NCBI RefSeq assembly: GCF_030272615.1 | Contig: NC_081413.1 | Span: 331,383,302-331,447,301 of the forward strand | Reading direction: 5' to 3' | Source of the DNA: Cryptomeria japonica | Lineage: Eukaryota; Streptophyta; Pinopsida; Cupressales; Cupressaceae | DNA length: 64,000 nt | Shown here: piece by piece, positions 20,657 through 31,799 of the stretch | How positions within the stretch are numbered: position 1 is the first letter of the stretch | Layout: every line of letters begins with the position of its first letter | Notes under the pieces: model-generated | The model's input: only the letters and a program-made list of their open reading frames with translations | Database searches by the model: none | Told to the model about the DNA's origin: nothing | Position numbers and translations under genes: made by a program

Positions 20657-22963
20657 ATGGTTGAAACCTGTTCCCAAAAATCTAGGAGAGAAACTAAAGA
20701 GGCTCAAGAGTCCACAAACATGAGTTCCTATGAGTTTGACAATGATATCTTTTTCAATTCTGATGATACTACATTACCTGACATGGATTCCTATAGAAAC
20801 ATTCCAAATGTTGAGAACATGGACACTACAAACAACAATGATACACACAATGACAATATAGACAACTTTTCCATACATTCAGCAGGAGTGGAAGATACCA
20901 TTATGAATCCTCATTTCAATCGATTAGTTGAGGAAATAATGAGGAGAGATAGACAATACTTTCTACAAGTGATGGTACAAAGTGGAGCCAAGATACCTCA
21001 TGATTTTGACATGTCTCAAATAATGGAAAATCGACCTTTGCAACAAACTCACTCCAACATGGATCAAAGGAGGCCTAATAGTGGAGGCAATAAAGGACCA
21101 CATATGGTGCCTGAATCACCATCATCTTTGTTTCAAAAACTAGAGGTCCCATACACACATGGTCAAGCATATGATACTCACCTTCGCAAACCATTATGGA
21201 AGTCTTATGCAGAAAAATATGCTCAATCACATACCAATGCTAAAGATCAACCACCAAAGCAATTGGATATTCAAAGGCATGCTCAAAATTTGGACACAAG
21301 GAAACCCTGCGTCAAATTTGGGGCCAACACACTAGAACAAACTCATGACATTCCTATAGAGTATGGTATACATGGACAAAGCAGATATTCCATTCCTCAC
21401 CATGACTCTATACCGAGTGGTCCATATACGCAGCATCACTATAGACCTCCTCCATATGAACATGTGTATGATCAATATCATCCATATATGCAACATGCTC
21501 CTCCTCCACCCAGTGGTTCAGGCATGGGGTTTGGTCCAAGAAGACGGTCTCCACCTAAGAACAATTTGGAGCGACAAATCAGGGACTTACAAAAGAAAAT
21601 GGAGGACATAAATACACCAAAGCCAACCTACACAATGAGAGACATACGTCCTTATCCATTCGGCAAGAGCATTCCAATGCCTCCATTTCCTACACACTTT
21701 GTGACACCTAAGTTTGATAAGTATAGAGGAAAAGGGGATCCTAAGGCACACATAAGACAATTTTTCATAGCTTGCATTGAGGTAGCAGTAGAAGAGACAT
21801 ATTTGATGAGATTATTCCCACAAAGCTTAGGTGATCAAGCTATGGAATGGTTCTCCCAACTTCCACCTGGAATTAAGTCTTGGGGTGATCTAGCAGAGGC
21901 ATTTATCCAACATTTCTCCTACAACATAGAGACAGACATATCAGTCACTACTTTATGCAACACCAAGCAAAAAGATGGAGAGTCTTTTTCATCATTTTTA
22001 CAAAGATGGAGGAATCTAGCCAGCATATGCTCTTGTGAAATTCCACAAAAACAAATGGTAGAGATGTTCACCCAGAATGTCAACAAAGACATTGGTTATG
22101 ACCTAAGGAAATCTTGTTTGTCCACCTTCAAGGACGTCATTGAAAAAGGCTTAGCAATAGAGAAGGTCCTAATTGAACAAGGAGACATTAAGATATTCAA
22201 GGAAAACAAAGATGACTTTAAAGGAAAAGATAAGCCAGGATTTTGGAACAAAAAAAAGAACACAGTCAATGATGGTGTTGTTGATGCCAATACAATACGA
22301 CCCAAAATCATTTTTTCAGAATCAAGCTCTACAAACAATCAAGTGAATACTCAAACAAATTTAAAGTCACGAAGGAAGTACACCCCATTGGGAGAACCAC
22401 TGGAGTCAGTTTTCAAAAAGCTAGTGGCAAACAAGGTAATCACAGTTCCAGATTTGCCTCCATATGAACCAATGGTCAAACCAAACTGGTGGAATGATGA
22501 TGAATATTGTGAATTTCATAAGAGCAAAGGTCATAAGACAGGAAATTGTCATCGACTGAAGAACATCATACAAGATCTCATTGATAGAGGTGACATTGAG
22601 ATTGAAGGACACTCATCCAACCAAGAACATGAGATGTTTAAGGAACCATTCCCAAAACATGACAAGGGAATGTCTAAAGCCACAGATGACCAAACCAACC
22701 ATACCAGAGCATCCTATAACTATGATTCAACTATCAATAACATTTTGATGGATAATTATGTCTCTACCATTATCATCAAGGACAAAACGTCGGAAAGTTC
22801 TACCCAAAGACCTAAGATTGTCCTAAAAGGCATTGGATCTTCTTCCAAACTTACCTCTGAATGTAATGTTACAACTCGTCGAGGTAAATTTACTTTGCAA
22901 GGTGCTCCAACCAAAAACACAGCTTCCTCATCAACCAAGCCTGAGTATGACCTTGTAGAATAG
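20657..22963 (+). CDS. gag: Element C gag (768 aa, intact)
   Basis: The ATG at 20657 begins MVETCSQKSRR and matches the E gag start. The N-terminal 330 residues are Asn/Asp- and Pro/His/Tyr-rich. The capsid-like retrotransposon gag domain spans about residues 335-480 (PPFPTHFVTPKFDKYRGKGD, TYLMRLFPQSLGDQAMEWF, LCNTKQKDGESFSSFLQRW). A knuckle-like C-X2-H-X4-H-X4-C occurs at residues 618-631 (22508-22549), a form usual in this lineage. The ORF ends DLVE-TAG, and the same frame continues into protease. Gag forms the particle and packages RNA. This is the only intact long gag in the window. Confidence 0.92.
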   Translation: MVETCSQKSRRETKEAQESTNMSSYEFDNDIFFNSDDTTLPDMDSYRNIPNVENMDTTNNNDTHNDNIDNFSIHSAGVEDTIMNPHFNRLVEEIMRRDRQYFLQVMVQSGAKIPHDFDMSQIMENRPLQQTHSNMDQRRPNSGGNKGPHMVPESPSSLFQKLEVPYTHGQAYDTHLRKPLWKSYAEKYAQSHTNAKDQPPKQLDIQRHAQNLDTRKPCVKFGANTLEQTHDIPIEYGIHGQSRYSIPHHDSIPSGPYTQHHYRPPPYEHVYDQYHPYMQHAPPPPSGSGMGFGPRRRSPPKNNLERQIRDLQKKMEDINTPKPTYTMRDIRPYPFGKSIPMPPFPTHFVTPKFDKYRGKGDPKAHIRQFFIACIEVAVEETYLMRLFPQSLGDQAMEWFSQLPPGIKSWGDLAEAFIQHFSYNIETDISVTTLCNTKQKDGESFSSFLQRWRNLASICSCEIPQKQMVEMFTQNVNKDIGYDLRKSCLSTFKDVIEKGLAIEKVLIEQGDIKIFKENKDDFKGKDKPGFWNKKKNTVNDGVVDANTIRPKIIFSESSSTNNQVNTQTNLKSRRKYTPLGEPLESVFKKLVANKVITVPDLPPYEPMVKPNWWNDDEYCEFHKSKGHKTGNCHRLKNIIQDLIDRGDIEIEGHSSNQEHEMFKEPFPKHDKGMSKATDDQTNHTRASYNYDSTINNILMDNYVSTIIIKDKTSESSTQRPKIVLKGIGSSSKLTSECNVTTRRGKFTLQGAPTKNTASSSTKPEYDLVE

Positions 22964-23767
22964 TTAGGGAAGACACCCACGCTCATCTCCATCCTTGAGC
23001 TCTTACGCATATCCCTTGCACATAAAGCCATTCTTGACAAAATCTTGAGAGACACTTCTGTCCCTACTGATTTGAACGTGGAGCAATTTCAATCCATGGT
23101 GGGATACCTTTCCATTCCACACTCCCTTACATTCATAGAAGCCGATCACGCCTCTATAAGTCAACCACATAATGCACCTTTACACATTGAAGCCTTCATA
23201 CACAAACATCAAATAAAACGAGTCCTGATAGATGGAGGAGCAGGTCTAAACATTTGTACATTGAGCACTATTAAACAATTGGGATATTCTGATAAAGCTG
23301 TGAATTCTACAAATAAAATTACCATCAAGGCATATGATGACGAAGAGCATCCATCCAAGGGCACAGTCACCTTACCTCTCAGAGTTGGGCCAGTTACGAA
23401 GGATTTGGTTTGTCAAGTCCTAGACCTAGATCTCACATACAATATATTACTAGGACGTCCTTGGATTCATGAGATGAGGGCAGTCCCATCTACATACCAC
23501 CAATGCATTAAGTTTCCTCATAATGGAGTTGAAATAACAGTTAATGGAGATCCTAATCCATTCATATACTGCAATAACTTGAGACCGAAAACTGAAATGA
23601 TCATTCCAAGTAATAGGGAAGCTGTTCCTTCTTCTGCATACATTGATCCTGAATCATTTAAACCTTCGACCTCAAAACAAGGTGAGCTTAAAGGCAAATT
23701 CCAGGACAAGGGCATGGGTGAATACACTTTGAATCAAACCATGTACTTACAACAAGTCATGAGTTAA
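22964..23767 (+). CDS. Element C aspartic protease
   Basis: This continues in the gag frame directly after the amber codon (LGKTPTLISILELLRISLAH). The active site is RVLIDGGAGLNIC (Asp codon at 23231). Then come KAYDDEEHPSKGTVTLPLR, DLTYNILLGRPWIHEMRAV and STYHQCIKFPHNGVEI, with the retropepsin ILG(R) pattern intact. The ORF ends at a TAA near 23767, after GMGEYTLNQ. Expression would need readthrough of the TAG at 22961 or a separate start. The first ATG after the TAG is not well placed for a full domain. Protease would process the polyprotein. Confidence 0.85.
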   Translation, partial: LGKTPTLISILELLRISLAHKAILDKILRDTSVPTDLNVEQFQSMVGYLSIPHSLTFIEADHASISQPHNAPLHIEAFIHKHQIKRVLIDGGAGLNICTLSTIKQLGYSDKAVNSTNKITIKAYDDEEHPSKGTVTLPLRVGPVTKDLVCQVLDLDLTYNILLGRPWIHEMRAVPSTYHQCIKFPHNGVEITVNGDPNPFIYCNNLRPKTEMIIPSNREAVPSSAYIDPESFKPSTSKQGELKGKFQDKGMGEYTLNQTMYLQQVMS

Positions 23768-25018
23768 CCAAAAGAATATGGAAGACCACATCCTAATAAG
23801 CAGGTATCTATCATTATACTCAAATGGGACCCTACTATCTTTCAAAGATGGGGTGAACTGGAAGAGGAAGACTTATACAAAATGCTTTACAAAGACCCTG
23901 AAAATGATACACAAGATCACATCAGCATACCATGTGAAAAGTATGGCAAAGGGTTCAAGATCCTACAAAAATTTGGGTATGATGGCAAAATCCCTCTTGG
24001 CTTAAGAAAGGAAGGCATCATTGAACCTTTACAACCTGAATTGACATTAAAAAAGGAACACTCGAAGGGACTTGGTTTTGTGACTTCCAAGGTCCACACT
24101 CAAAAGACAGAAGAAGCATTACAAATCAAAGCTGCCAAAATTCAACAAGAAAATCTCTATTCTACAGACTCCAATGAATGGGAATGGGGTTCAGACAAAT
24201 CCACCAGTGACTATGAGCTCGCCGAGACATTTAGAGAACCAGGTGAACCCATAGAAGAAAAGGAATTTTATAGAAAATTCAAAGTTGATCAAGAAACAAT
24301 CTCAGAGGATCCCAAACAGTCCTTGCCTCTAGGTTCCAGGTCGAAATCACATAGAATGAGAACACCTGTCCCAGAATGCACTACTAGTAATGATAATTTG
24401 GATTCGTTCACGATCAAGACAGATGAGGAGAGTGCCAACGATGACCTTGATAACTACCTCAACATACCTGAATATAACTGCATCTTCACTCTTAGCCCCG
24501 CTAACTTTGAAGACATCAAAGGCCTTCCCCTTGTTCACCACCAACTTATTGACTGGGATCATGAAGGACCTGCACAGTTTGACACATTCCAAAATGATGA
24601 AGCTTTTATTGACTATCTTGGCATACGAGATGATCTTCCCCCCGGGGACCATAAAGTGGGATACACTATAGAACTCAATAGCGTGGCATATTTTGGTGAG
24701 GGTGTCGGGGCTTCTAGTCGCAAAAATATAAAAATAAAAACAAACCTAGGGTCTTATAGCAAAAATCACATTGTGGCGCTGTCTGACCCCAAAAAAGTAA
24801 AAAGAAAGGACATATCTGAGGGTGAAAAACTCTCTGAGGCACTCAAAGATGGAAGGCTCGACATTCTCCCAGCATCATATGAGGAAAAGTCATCCATGTT
24901 GGTAGAGGAGACTATCAAAACAAACATTGGCACAGAAGAAGTTCCACACAACATATTCCTGGCTCAATCTTTGACAGAGTCAGAAAGGTCAAAATTCATA
25001 AGTTTCTTCACAGAATGA
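23768..25018 (+). pseudogene. Element C G-patch domain and acidic linker
   Basis: Same frame as gag and protease. ORF 23882-25018 (378 codons) begins with LYKDPENDTQDHISIPCEKY and a G-patch at 23941-24077 (YGKGFKILQKFGYDGKIPLG, then EHSKGLGF). A long acidic Ser/Asp/Glu-rich linker follows, and SLTESERSKFISFFTE precedes a TGA, the usual lead-in to the RT fingers. G-patches bind nucleic acid and are known next to protease in Tat elements. The linker resembles nothing I know. Confidence 0.8.
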
Positions 25019-25960
25019 TAAATCAACTTTGCATGGTCATACGCTGATATGCCTGGATTGGATCCGGATTTGGTAATGCATCATTTGATAGTTAAACCAA
25101 GGGCAAAACCAATGAAACAAAAATTAATAAAGATGCATCCACAAGTTGCATTATTAGTCAAAGCAGAGCTTGAGAAATTATTGGATGTCGGATTCATATG
25201 CCCAATTGATTATCCCGAATGGATCTCCAACTTAGTGCGTGTCAGTAAACCAGATCATAGTATCAGATTATGTACAAATTTCAGAGACATCAACAAAGCT
25301 TGTCCTAAGGATGATTTTCTATTACCAAATATTGACTTGATTGTCGATCTCACAGCAGGTCATGCGATGTTATCTTTGATGGATGGATTCTCTGGTTACA
25401 ATCAAATAAAAATCGCATCCAAGGACCAGCACAAAACAACATTCACTTGTCCTTGGGGAACTTTCTGCTAGAATGTTATGCCCTTTGGGCTAAAAAATGC
25501 AAGCGCTACATATCAAAGAGCCATGACTACTATCTTTCATGATCTCATGCATGTGACTGTGGAAGATTATGTTGACGGCCTCTTGGGTAAATCAATAGAC
25601 AGAGATACACATTTGGACATACTTTCAATCATCTTTAATTGGTTGAAAAAGTATAAAGTAAGATTAAACCCCAAGAAATGTAACCTCCGGGAAGCTCCTA
25701 GGATTCATTGTATCAAAAAGAGGAATCGAAGCCGATCTAGCAAAAGTCAAGGCCAACCTAGAGATGCAACCACCAAGAAATATTAGTCAACTTCGATCTT
25801 TGCAAGGGAGACTCCAATACATACAAAGATTCATAGCACAACTTGCAGATAAGTGTAATCCTTTTCAGCACTTGCTACATTAAAACATCAAAGTCAAATG
25901 GGATGATAATTGTCAACAAGATTTCCAGGCACTTAAAGATTATCTTCTGAATCCACCAGT
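25019..25960 (+). pseudogene. pol: Element C reverse transcriptase
   Basis: MPGLDPDLVMHHL, KAELEKLLDVGFICPI, CTNFRDINKACPKDDFLLP, MDGFSGYNQIKIASKDQHK, then GTFC-stop-NVMPFG where Trp has become TAG (25469), LKNASATYQRAM and EDYVDGLL. The catalytic YVDD therefore reads YVDG (25568-25579), which removes an essential Asp. A frameshift near 25690 moves the thumb (LLGFIVSKRGIEADLAKVK) to another frame. RT would make cDNA from element RNA. This copy cannot. Confidence 0.92.
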
Positions 25961-27016
25961 TTTGATGCCACTAGGTCTGGACCAACCTCTATTACTATAC
26001 ATATCAGCTACTTCAACATCACTGGGGGCACTCTTAGCACAACAAGTTGCCGAGGGCAAAGAAAAGGCAGTATACTATATCAATCGCACATTGGTGGGAT
26101 ATGAGCTAAACTACACACCAATTGAGTGTGCATGTCTCGCTATGGTCTTTGCTTCATAGAAATTATGACATTACATGCTAACTCATAAGACTAAGTTGGT
26201 TGCAAGGATCGATCCATTGAAATACATTCTCAATAAAGCAACACTTACTGGGTGACTAGCCAAATGGGTGATGCTCCTGAGTGAATTTGACATTGAATAT
26301 GTGGATAGAAAAGCAATAAAAGGACAAGCTATCATAAATTAGTTAGTAGATGCTCCCATGTTAGATGATGTTCCTCTAATCTCAGAATTTCTAGATGAAT
26401 CCATTTTAACAGTGTCACATGCAAAGCCTTGGCAACTATACTTTGACGGCTCATACACACAACATGAGGCAGGAGCTGGCATCCTCTTCATAACTCCTCA
26501 AGGGGATTCTATACCAAAATCATATCGATTATCATTTCCCTGCACTAATAACATAATAGAATATGAGGCATTAACAACTGGATCATGGATTGCAGTTCAG
26601 TGGAAGATCCAGGAACTTCATGTTTTTGGGGACTCTCAACTTGTAATTCATCAAGCAACTAATGATTACCAAACACAGGATGAGAAATTAATGCCCTATA
26701 AAAGAATGGTGGATGACTTGAAACAACAGTTCATGAAGATAGACTTTGAGCAGATACCAAGAGAGTAGAATAGAGCCGTGGATGCCATGGCTACAATTGC
26801 CTCACTAATTGATCTACAACAGGATGAGACCCGTTATGAGTTCTTGGTGGATAACCTTTTGGTTCCCTCATATGAAATCACTCCTACCGAGATGATATGT
26901 ATTGTTGGTCCTGAGTCCCAGTTATATGGTGCCATTTTCACATACCTTCGTGACAATATCCTACCTCCTGACCTATCCAATAACCAACGTCGTACTTTCA
27001 TTCGCCAATCTTCTTG
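25961..27016 (+). pseudogene. Element C dual RNase H
   Basis: The first domain, 25962-26340, reads PLLLYISATSTSLGALLAQ, KAVYYINRTLVGYELNYTPI and VMLLSEFDIEYVDRKAIKG, broken by four stops. The second, archaeal-type RNase H, 26358-26810, reads LYFDGSYTQHEAGAGILF, NNIIEYEALTTG, FGDSQLVIHQ and NRAVDAMATIAS and keeps the D-E-D-D residues apart from an internal TAG (26766, likely a former CAG). Then comes the spacer to integrase. Tandem RNase H is typical of Tat elements. Confidence 0.9.
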
Positions 27017-28160
27017 ATACATCATTTTAGCCGATATCCTATACTGTCGAGGTCTAGATGGCACTCTTCTTAGATGTTTAGAAAGCGACAAAGCTCAGAT
27101 TGCGTTACATGAAGTACATGAAGGGATATGTGGTCCACATTCTAGTGGTCCTACCTTAGCCAAGAAACTCATCAGGACTAGATATTACTGGCCCAATATG
27201 GAAAAAGATTCATATTAGTTTGTCAAGAAATGTAAGCAGTGTCAACTTCATGGAGACCTCATCCATGCGCCAACGCAAGAATTTCAACCAATTGCGACTC
27301 CTTGGCCCTTTTGTTAGTGGGGACTCGATCTCATAGGCAAGATTCACCCTCCATCTTCCAACGGTCATAAATTCATCATCACTGCCACAGAGTATTTCAA
27401 AAAATGGATCAAAGTCGTGCCTCTCACACAAGTCACTAGAAAACAAATTGCTAAATTCATTCTCAACTATATCATTTGTCGATATGATATTCCTATTTCC
27501 ATCATCACTGATAAAGGGCGTCCCTTCAAAAATTAGGATGTTCGTGAACTCTATGCCCGCTTCAATATTACCCATCATTTTTCCACACTTTATTATCCCC
27601 AAGGTAATGGTCAAGTTGAGGCGTCTAATAAAACAATCCTTAAAATCTTGAAAAAGACAGTCAACGACGCTGGCCGTAATTGGCATATCCAACTTAATCC
27701 TGCACTTTGGGCTTACCGCACACTATAGGATCTACACCCTATTCACGTGTCTACGGCACTGAAGCTATCTTTCCTATTGAGGTCGAGTTACCCTCTTTAC
27801 GAGTCTCTTTGCAAAACATTATCAGTAATGAAGACTACAGGGTCTCTCGCTTACAAGAACTTGAACTATTGGATGAACGAAGACAAACTGCTTTTAATAA
27901 TCTCAAGGCTTATCAATAATGAATGAGTCACAACTACAATCATAAATTCAAGCCTCACACATTTGAGGTAGGTGACTTGGTTCTCAGAGAAATTCCTAAA
28001 AATCAGCAAGACAAAGAGAAGGGCAAGTTCGAACCGAACTGGCTTGGTCCCTACATTATCACAGTAGCCTATGGACCTGGTGCATATTAGCTCTCAACCA
28101 CAGAGGGTGAACCTTTGGAGGATCCTATCAACAACATACATCTTCGCAGGTTTTACACAT
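27017..28160 (+). pseudogene. int: Element C integrase
   Basis: HHCC zinc region: HEVHEGICGPHSSGPTLAK, YYWPNMEKDSY, a stop, then KKCKQCQLHGDLIHA. Core: WGLDLIGKIHPPSS (first Asp), IITDKGRPFKN (second Asp kept), QGNGQVEASNKTILKILKK (Glu). C-terminal domain: FEVGDLVLRE and NWLGPYIITVAYG (GPY/F motif), ending RRFYT. There are at least five in-frame stops, most of them TAG where Gln is expected, plus a frameshift near 27700. Integrase would join cDNA to nuclear DNA. The catalytic triad survives, but the ORF does not. Confidence 0.92.
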
Positions 28161-28400
28161 AGCTCTTCAGAGTATCCTAATTCAAAAATCAAAAAAATCA
28201 AAAAAATTCAAAAATACAAAAAAATCATAAAACATAAAAAATTGTTACTTGGTGAAAACCTGGCAAACAGGTGCCTTGTGACACAAAAAATAAAAATGAA
28301 AAAATATTGAAAAACAAAAAACATTTCATCCAACAGTGAAAACCACTTTGGTGGCACCCTGGGCAAGTACCATGGTGAAAACCGGATCACCAGCGCCATG
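28161..28400 (+). other. A-rich stretch and GGTGAAAACC motif triplet after integrase (C)
   Basis: A-rich DNA (28190-28320) carries GGTGAAAACC at 28251 and 28374 and AGTGAAAACC at 28335, each followed within about 15 bp by a partly complementary GGTGCC/GGCACC/CCAGCGCC segment. The same set lies after integrase in E (58284, 58324, 58394) and at least once in B (6537). Confidence 0.65.
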
Positions 28401-29843
28401 CGTAGAGACATTGCTCCTCCCTCCTTTAGGATTCTCTTTCATCATTTCACTTTGCACACACTCACAACCTATTCATTCATAATAAACCTCCCTTTTCATC
28501 CATAATAAATCAGCTCCTATCTGTGGCTAAGGCAAATCCTACGTCTAGTGATGGGTGTGGAACTGAGAGCATCACATGTTATGAGGAGTACAGTTTCTTC
28601 CAGTTTTCTTCAATCTATCCGCGCACAATCCGCAATAAAGCAGCATTTGCATCGCCAATCCGCAATAAAGTTCCATCTTCTCCGCAATAAAGTATCAGCT
28701 GCATGGATTCAGTCAGTTTCAGATGAGACACAACATCGATGGGCTTCAACAAATCAAATCTTTCAGCAGACTTAGACAACATATGGTTCAATGCTATCTA
28801 TCTTTTTTGTGAGAGTAAACATTGTGACCACAATCAAATAAGACTTATACAAGTGACAAGAGACACTAAACTTGAGGACTACAGTGAATGTTGGTGTCGA
28901 GTCGTGGTTTTCTTTTGATTTTTATCTTTTGGTGACATGTCTTTTAGCTTTTCCGAGATGTCTTTGACTAGAGATTCTATCTCCAGGATGTCTTTGACTA
29001 GAAAGGCGAGGATGGGGTATCATCACCTATTTTTCTTTTGCTATCTGTGGATTGTCTCTTAGTAATGCTATGACTTGTCCAAGGATATGAGGACACTGAG
29101 AGTCTAGTGTGAACTAGGGCATTCCTTGTTTGTGACTGTCTTATCTCCATGCAAATGGGTACAATGACTTTCTGGGTCGAACATATGCCTCGATTGTCAT
29201 AACCTATTTTGCCATAATAAAGCTCAATGATGATAACGCACAAGAAGCTCTTTCACTTTCATATCTTCTATCTTCCATCCCCCTTTCTTGATTGGCTTCC
29301 ATTGTCCTTCTTGAGTCTGTGTAGCCTGCTATCACACGACTGAGTATAGTGACACGCCAAAAACATTTGCATCTCATGTAGTTGCACCTGCATTACCACA
29401 TATTAAGCATTTCATACATACATATAGCTATCACAATTGCATCACATCCTGCACACAATACATGTTAGCAATTTTACATTCTCATCATGTAAATAGTCAT
29501 TTGCATTCTCATGTTCATTTGCATTTCATACATTCACATTTGCATTGGCATAACATATTAAAAACATAAAAGAACAAAAATATTGCATTTCATCATGTAC
29601 ATATTTGCATCCATATCATAAGCATCACATAAGAACATCTCATCACATAGAAACATACATCATAGGAACATCTCATCACACAGGTACACATGCATATAGC
29701 TACCACAAAGAATCATCTCATATATATATAATCAAAAGTGTCATGATACAATGATGTCAAAATCATATGGCTACAATCACTCGAAGGTGTCTACATCATA
29801 ATACAAAATGGTACAAAACTGATACATAGGGAACCATCTATGG
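28401..29843 (+). other. Element C interval between integrase and the antisense ORF
   Basis: No credible ORF. 29370-29700 is rich in CATTTGCAT / CATTTCATAC repeats and 29719-29731 is a TA microsatellite. The equivalent of E (56777-58260) is recognisably similar in reverse, so the layout is shared. Confidence 0.5.
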
Positions 29844-31757
29844 CTATGATGAACTCCCTCCCTCGGAGCCGCCTGACCTCGACAAAGTCTGAGCCCTAGA
29901 AGGACCCACCATAGGATCATCTCTCCTGCCCCCTCTATCTGGTGGTGGTGGCGAGCCCATAATCCCACCGCTAGATGCCTGTCTCCTCTGACTCCCTCCA
30001 GTAGTCGTCGCTATCCTCGATGGTCCGCGAAAGCTCCTCGCCTGCTGCTCTGGTGGCACTGCCCTGTAGTATAGGTCTCGCCAATAACCTATCTCCTCCC
30101 CTTCCCACAAAACATAGGCGTATCCAGCCCATGTGGCCTCTATCACCTGCCTCCCAGCCCTCAGTGCTGTCTCAACCTTAGTATAGCGCTAGATAGCCTG
30201 ATCTCGCTCCCGCTCAGTATCCCTTAGCTATCTCCCTCTCCAGATCCTAGATCTCATCTGCCTGTCCTTGGCAGATCTCCCTCAGCTCAAATAGCTCATC
30301 CTCCTCCTCCTCCTCCCCCTGTGCATGTGGCTCCCCCTGTACTGGTTCCTATGCCTGTGCCTGTTCCTGTGCCTATGCCTGTGCCTGTACCTGTACCTGC
30401 CTCTATCCCTGTCCCTGTACCTATCTAGGACCCTATGCTACTGGCACCTGTAGTGGCAATCCACCGTGACCCCTCACCACTCGAGCCTGTCTCTCCTCCC
30501 CACCCTCTCTCCATGGAGCCACTCTCCTCTCTCCAACTGCACCCCACCTCCTCTGTTGGCCTCTCCCACACCATCTCCGTCATCATCCTCATCTCCTCTG
30601 CCATCCCCATCTATCTGCTCACTTGGATCTGTCAGGCGTGGAAATGAATGCTCTGCCCAATATGCAATATACTCTGCATCCATACCTGCATCCTCAATCT
30701 CAGGCCACATATCCCATTGCATGGGTACCATCTCTACCAGCTGCATCACGGCTTGATCATATGATAACAGTGGCCCAAAGTGTGCCTGGTTTCGCACTGT
30801 CCGCGCATACATACCAGAACCCTGTGGCATCCGTTGGATCCTGCCAAACTACCTACATACCCTGTCCACTAACTGCCTCTCCAGTACATAGGGCATCCAC
30901 CCAATCAAATATCTGCTCTTGAAGGTATAGGGTAGCTCCACTGCATAATCCTCCCACTGCTTGCACTCGCGGTATGACCTCCATATCATGGTGTCAATCT
31001 CATCGATCACTCGATGCTAGTGCTCCAACCTACCAATCCGTGGTTGTGAGGTAATCATATCATATAAATGAACAAAACTGCGTCCATGACCCCGACCTCT
31101 GAAATGTATCAGCCGTGTGACTCACATATGCTCATATGCCCAAACTTGCAACAATGTAACTCCATAGCCCAATCCTACGGATCCATGATAAACAAATTGA
31201 TGAAGCTCATAGTATAAGTGTGCCAGCACACATGGTCTCGAGGTATATCTGGTATGCTATGTAACTAGTGTCTCCAAGGTGCTCCCCCAGCTCACAGCCA
31301 ACCCCCGTGTCGCCCTGTCTGGACATAGGAACCCACTAATCACTCCTCCTAGCACTGCTGGTAGTGCCACTCATGTCGTTGTCATCGTGTCCCATGCCAC
31401 TGTCATCGTGTCCCATGCCACATGTCCAGATCTCCAGTCCTGGATCTGGAACACTCGTCTCAGGGCCTCCCTGTCTCCGTCTCGATCATAGGGTATCAGC
31501 TCCACGTCGATCGATATCCTCAATATCCTTTACACATCCTCTAAGGTGACTGTCATCTCACCCATCGACAAATGAAAAGTGTATGTCTCAGAATGCCACC
31601 TCTCAACAAGCCCAGTTAGCAAACCCATGTTCGCCTGAAACTCAGGCACATACAAAATGTATCTCAGACCCATAACCTCAATGGCAGCTCTATCCTCAAA
31701 TGTCAACTCTGGTCGTAACCTCTGAGTCGAAGGGGATCTCTCTTGTGACTCCAGCAT
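29844..31757 (-). pseudogene. Antisense PMD-like ORF of element C
   Basis: It lies on the strand opposite to gag/pol. The ATG at 31757 starts MLESQERSPSTQRL. Then come FEDRAAIEVMGLRYILYVPE and VERWHSETYTFHLSMGEMTV, which resemble the plant mobile domain (PMD, aminotransferase-like family; start Trp-His/Glu-Thr-Phe-Phe/Gly-Glu-Thr-Leu pattern). Further along are ARTVRNQAHFGPLLSYDQAV and EDAGMDAEYIAYW, then an Asp/Gly-rich and hexanucleotide-repeat tail ending SEGGSSS at 29844. The reading frame is broken by several stops and frameshifts. PMD is known in MAIN/MAIL1 proteins and in some plant Ty3/gypsy elements. Role here unknown. The copy in E has the same start, end and length. Confidence 0.72.
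30300..30425 (-). repeat. Hexanucleotide-type repeat in the antisense ORF of C
   Basis: About twenty imperfect units of CCTGTG/CCTGTA/CCTATG (plus strand). It lies in the C-terminal, low-complexity part of the PMD-like ORF and is more diverged in E (56200-56300). Confidence 0.7.
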
Positions 31758-31799
31758 AGGCAAGTACTCCTATAGTCAAGCAAAACAATCATGTCAGTC

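Noticed and set aside
30435-30922. Plus-strand Ser/Pro-rich ORFs in element C 3' region
   Set aside because: Shadows of the minus-strand PMD-like ORF, whose counterpart in E is on the equivalent strand with matching residues.
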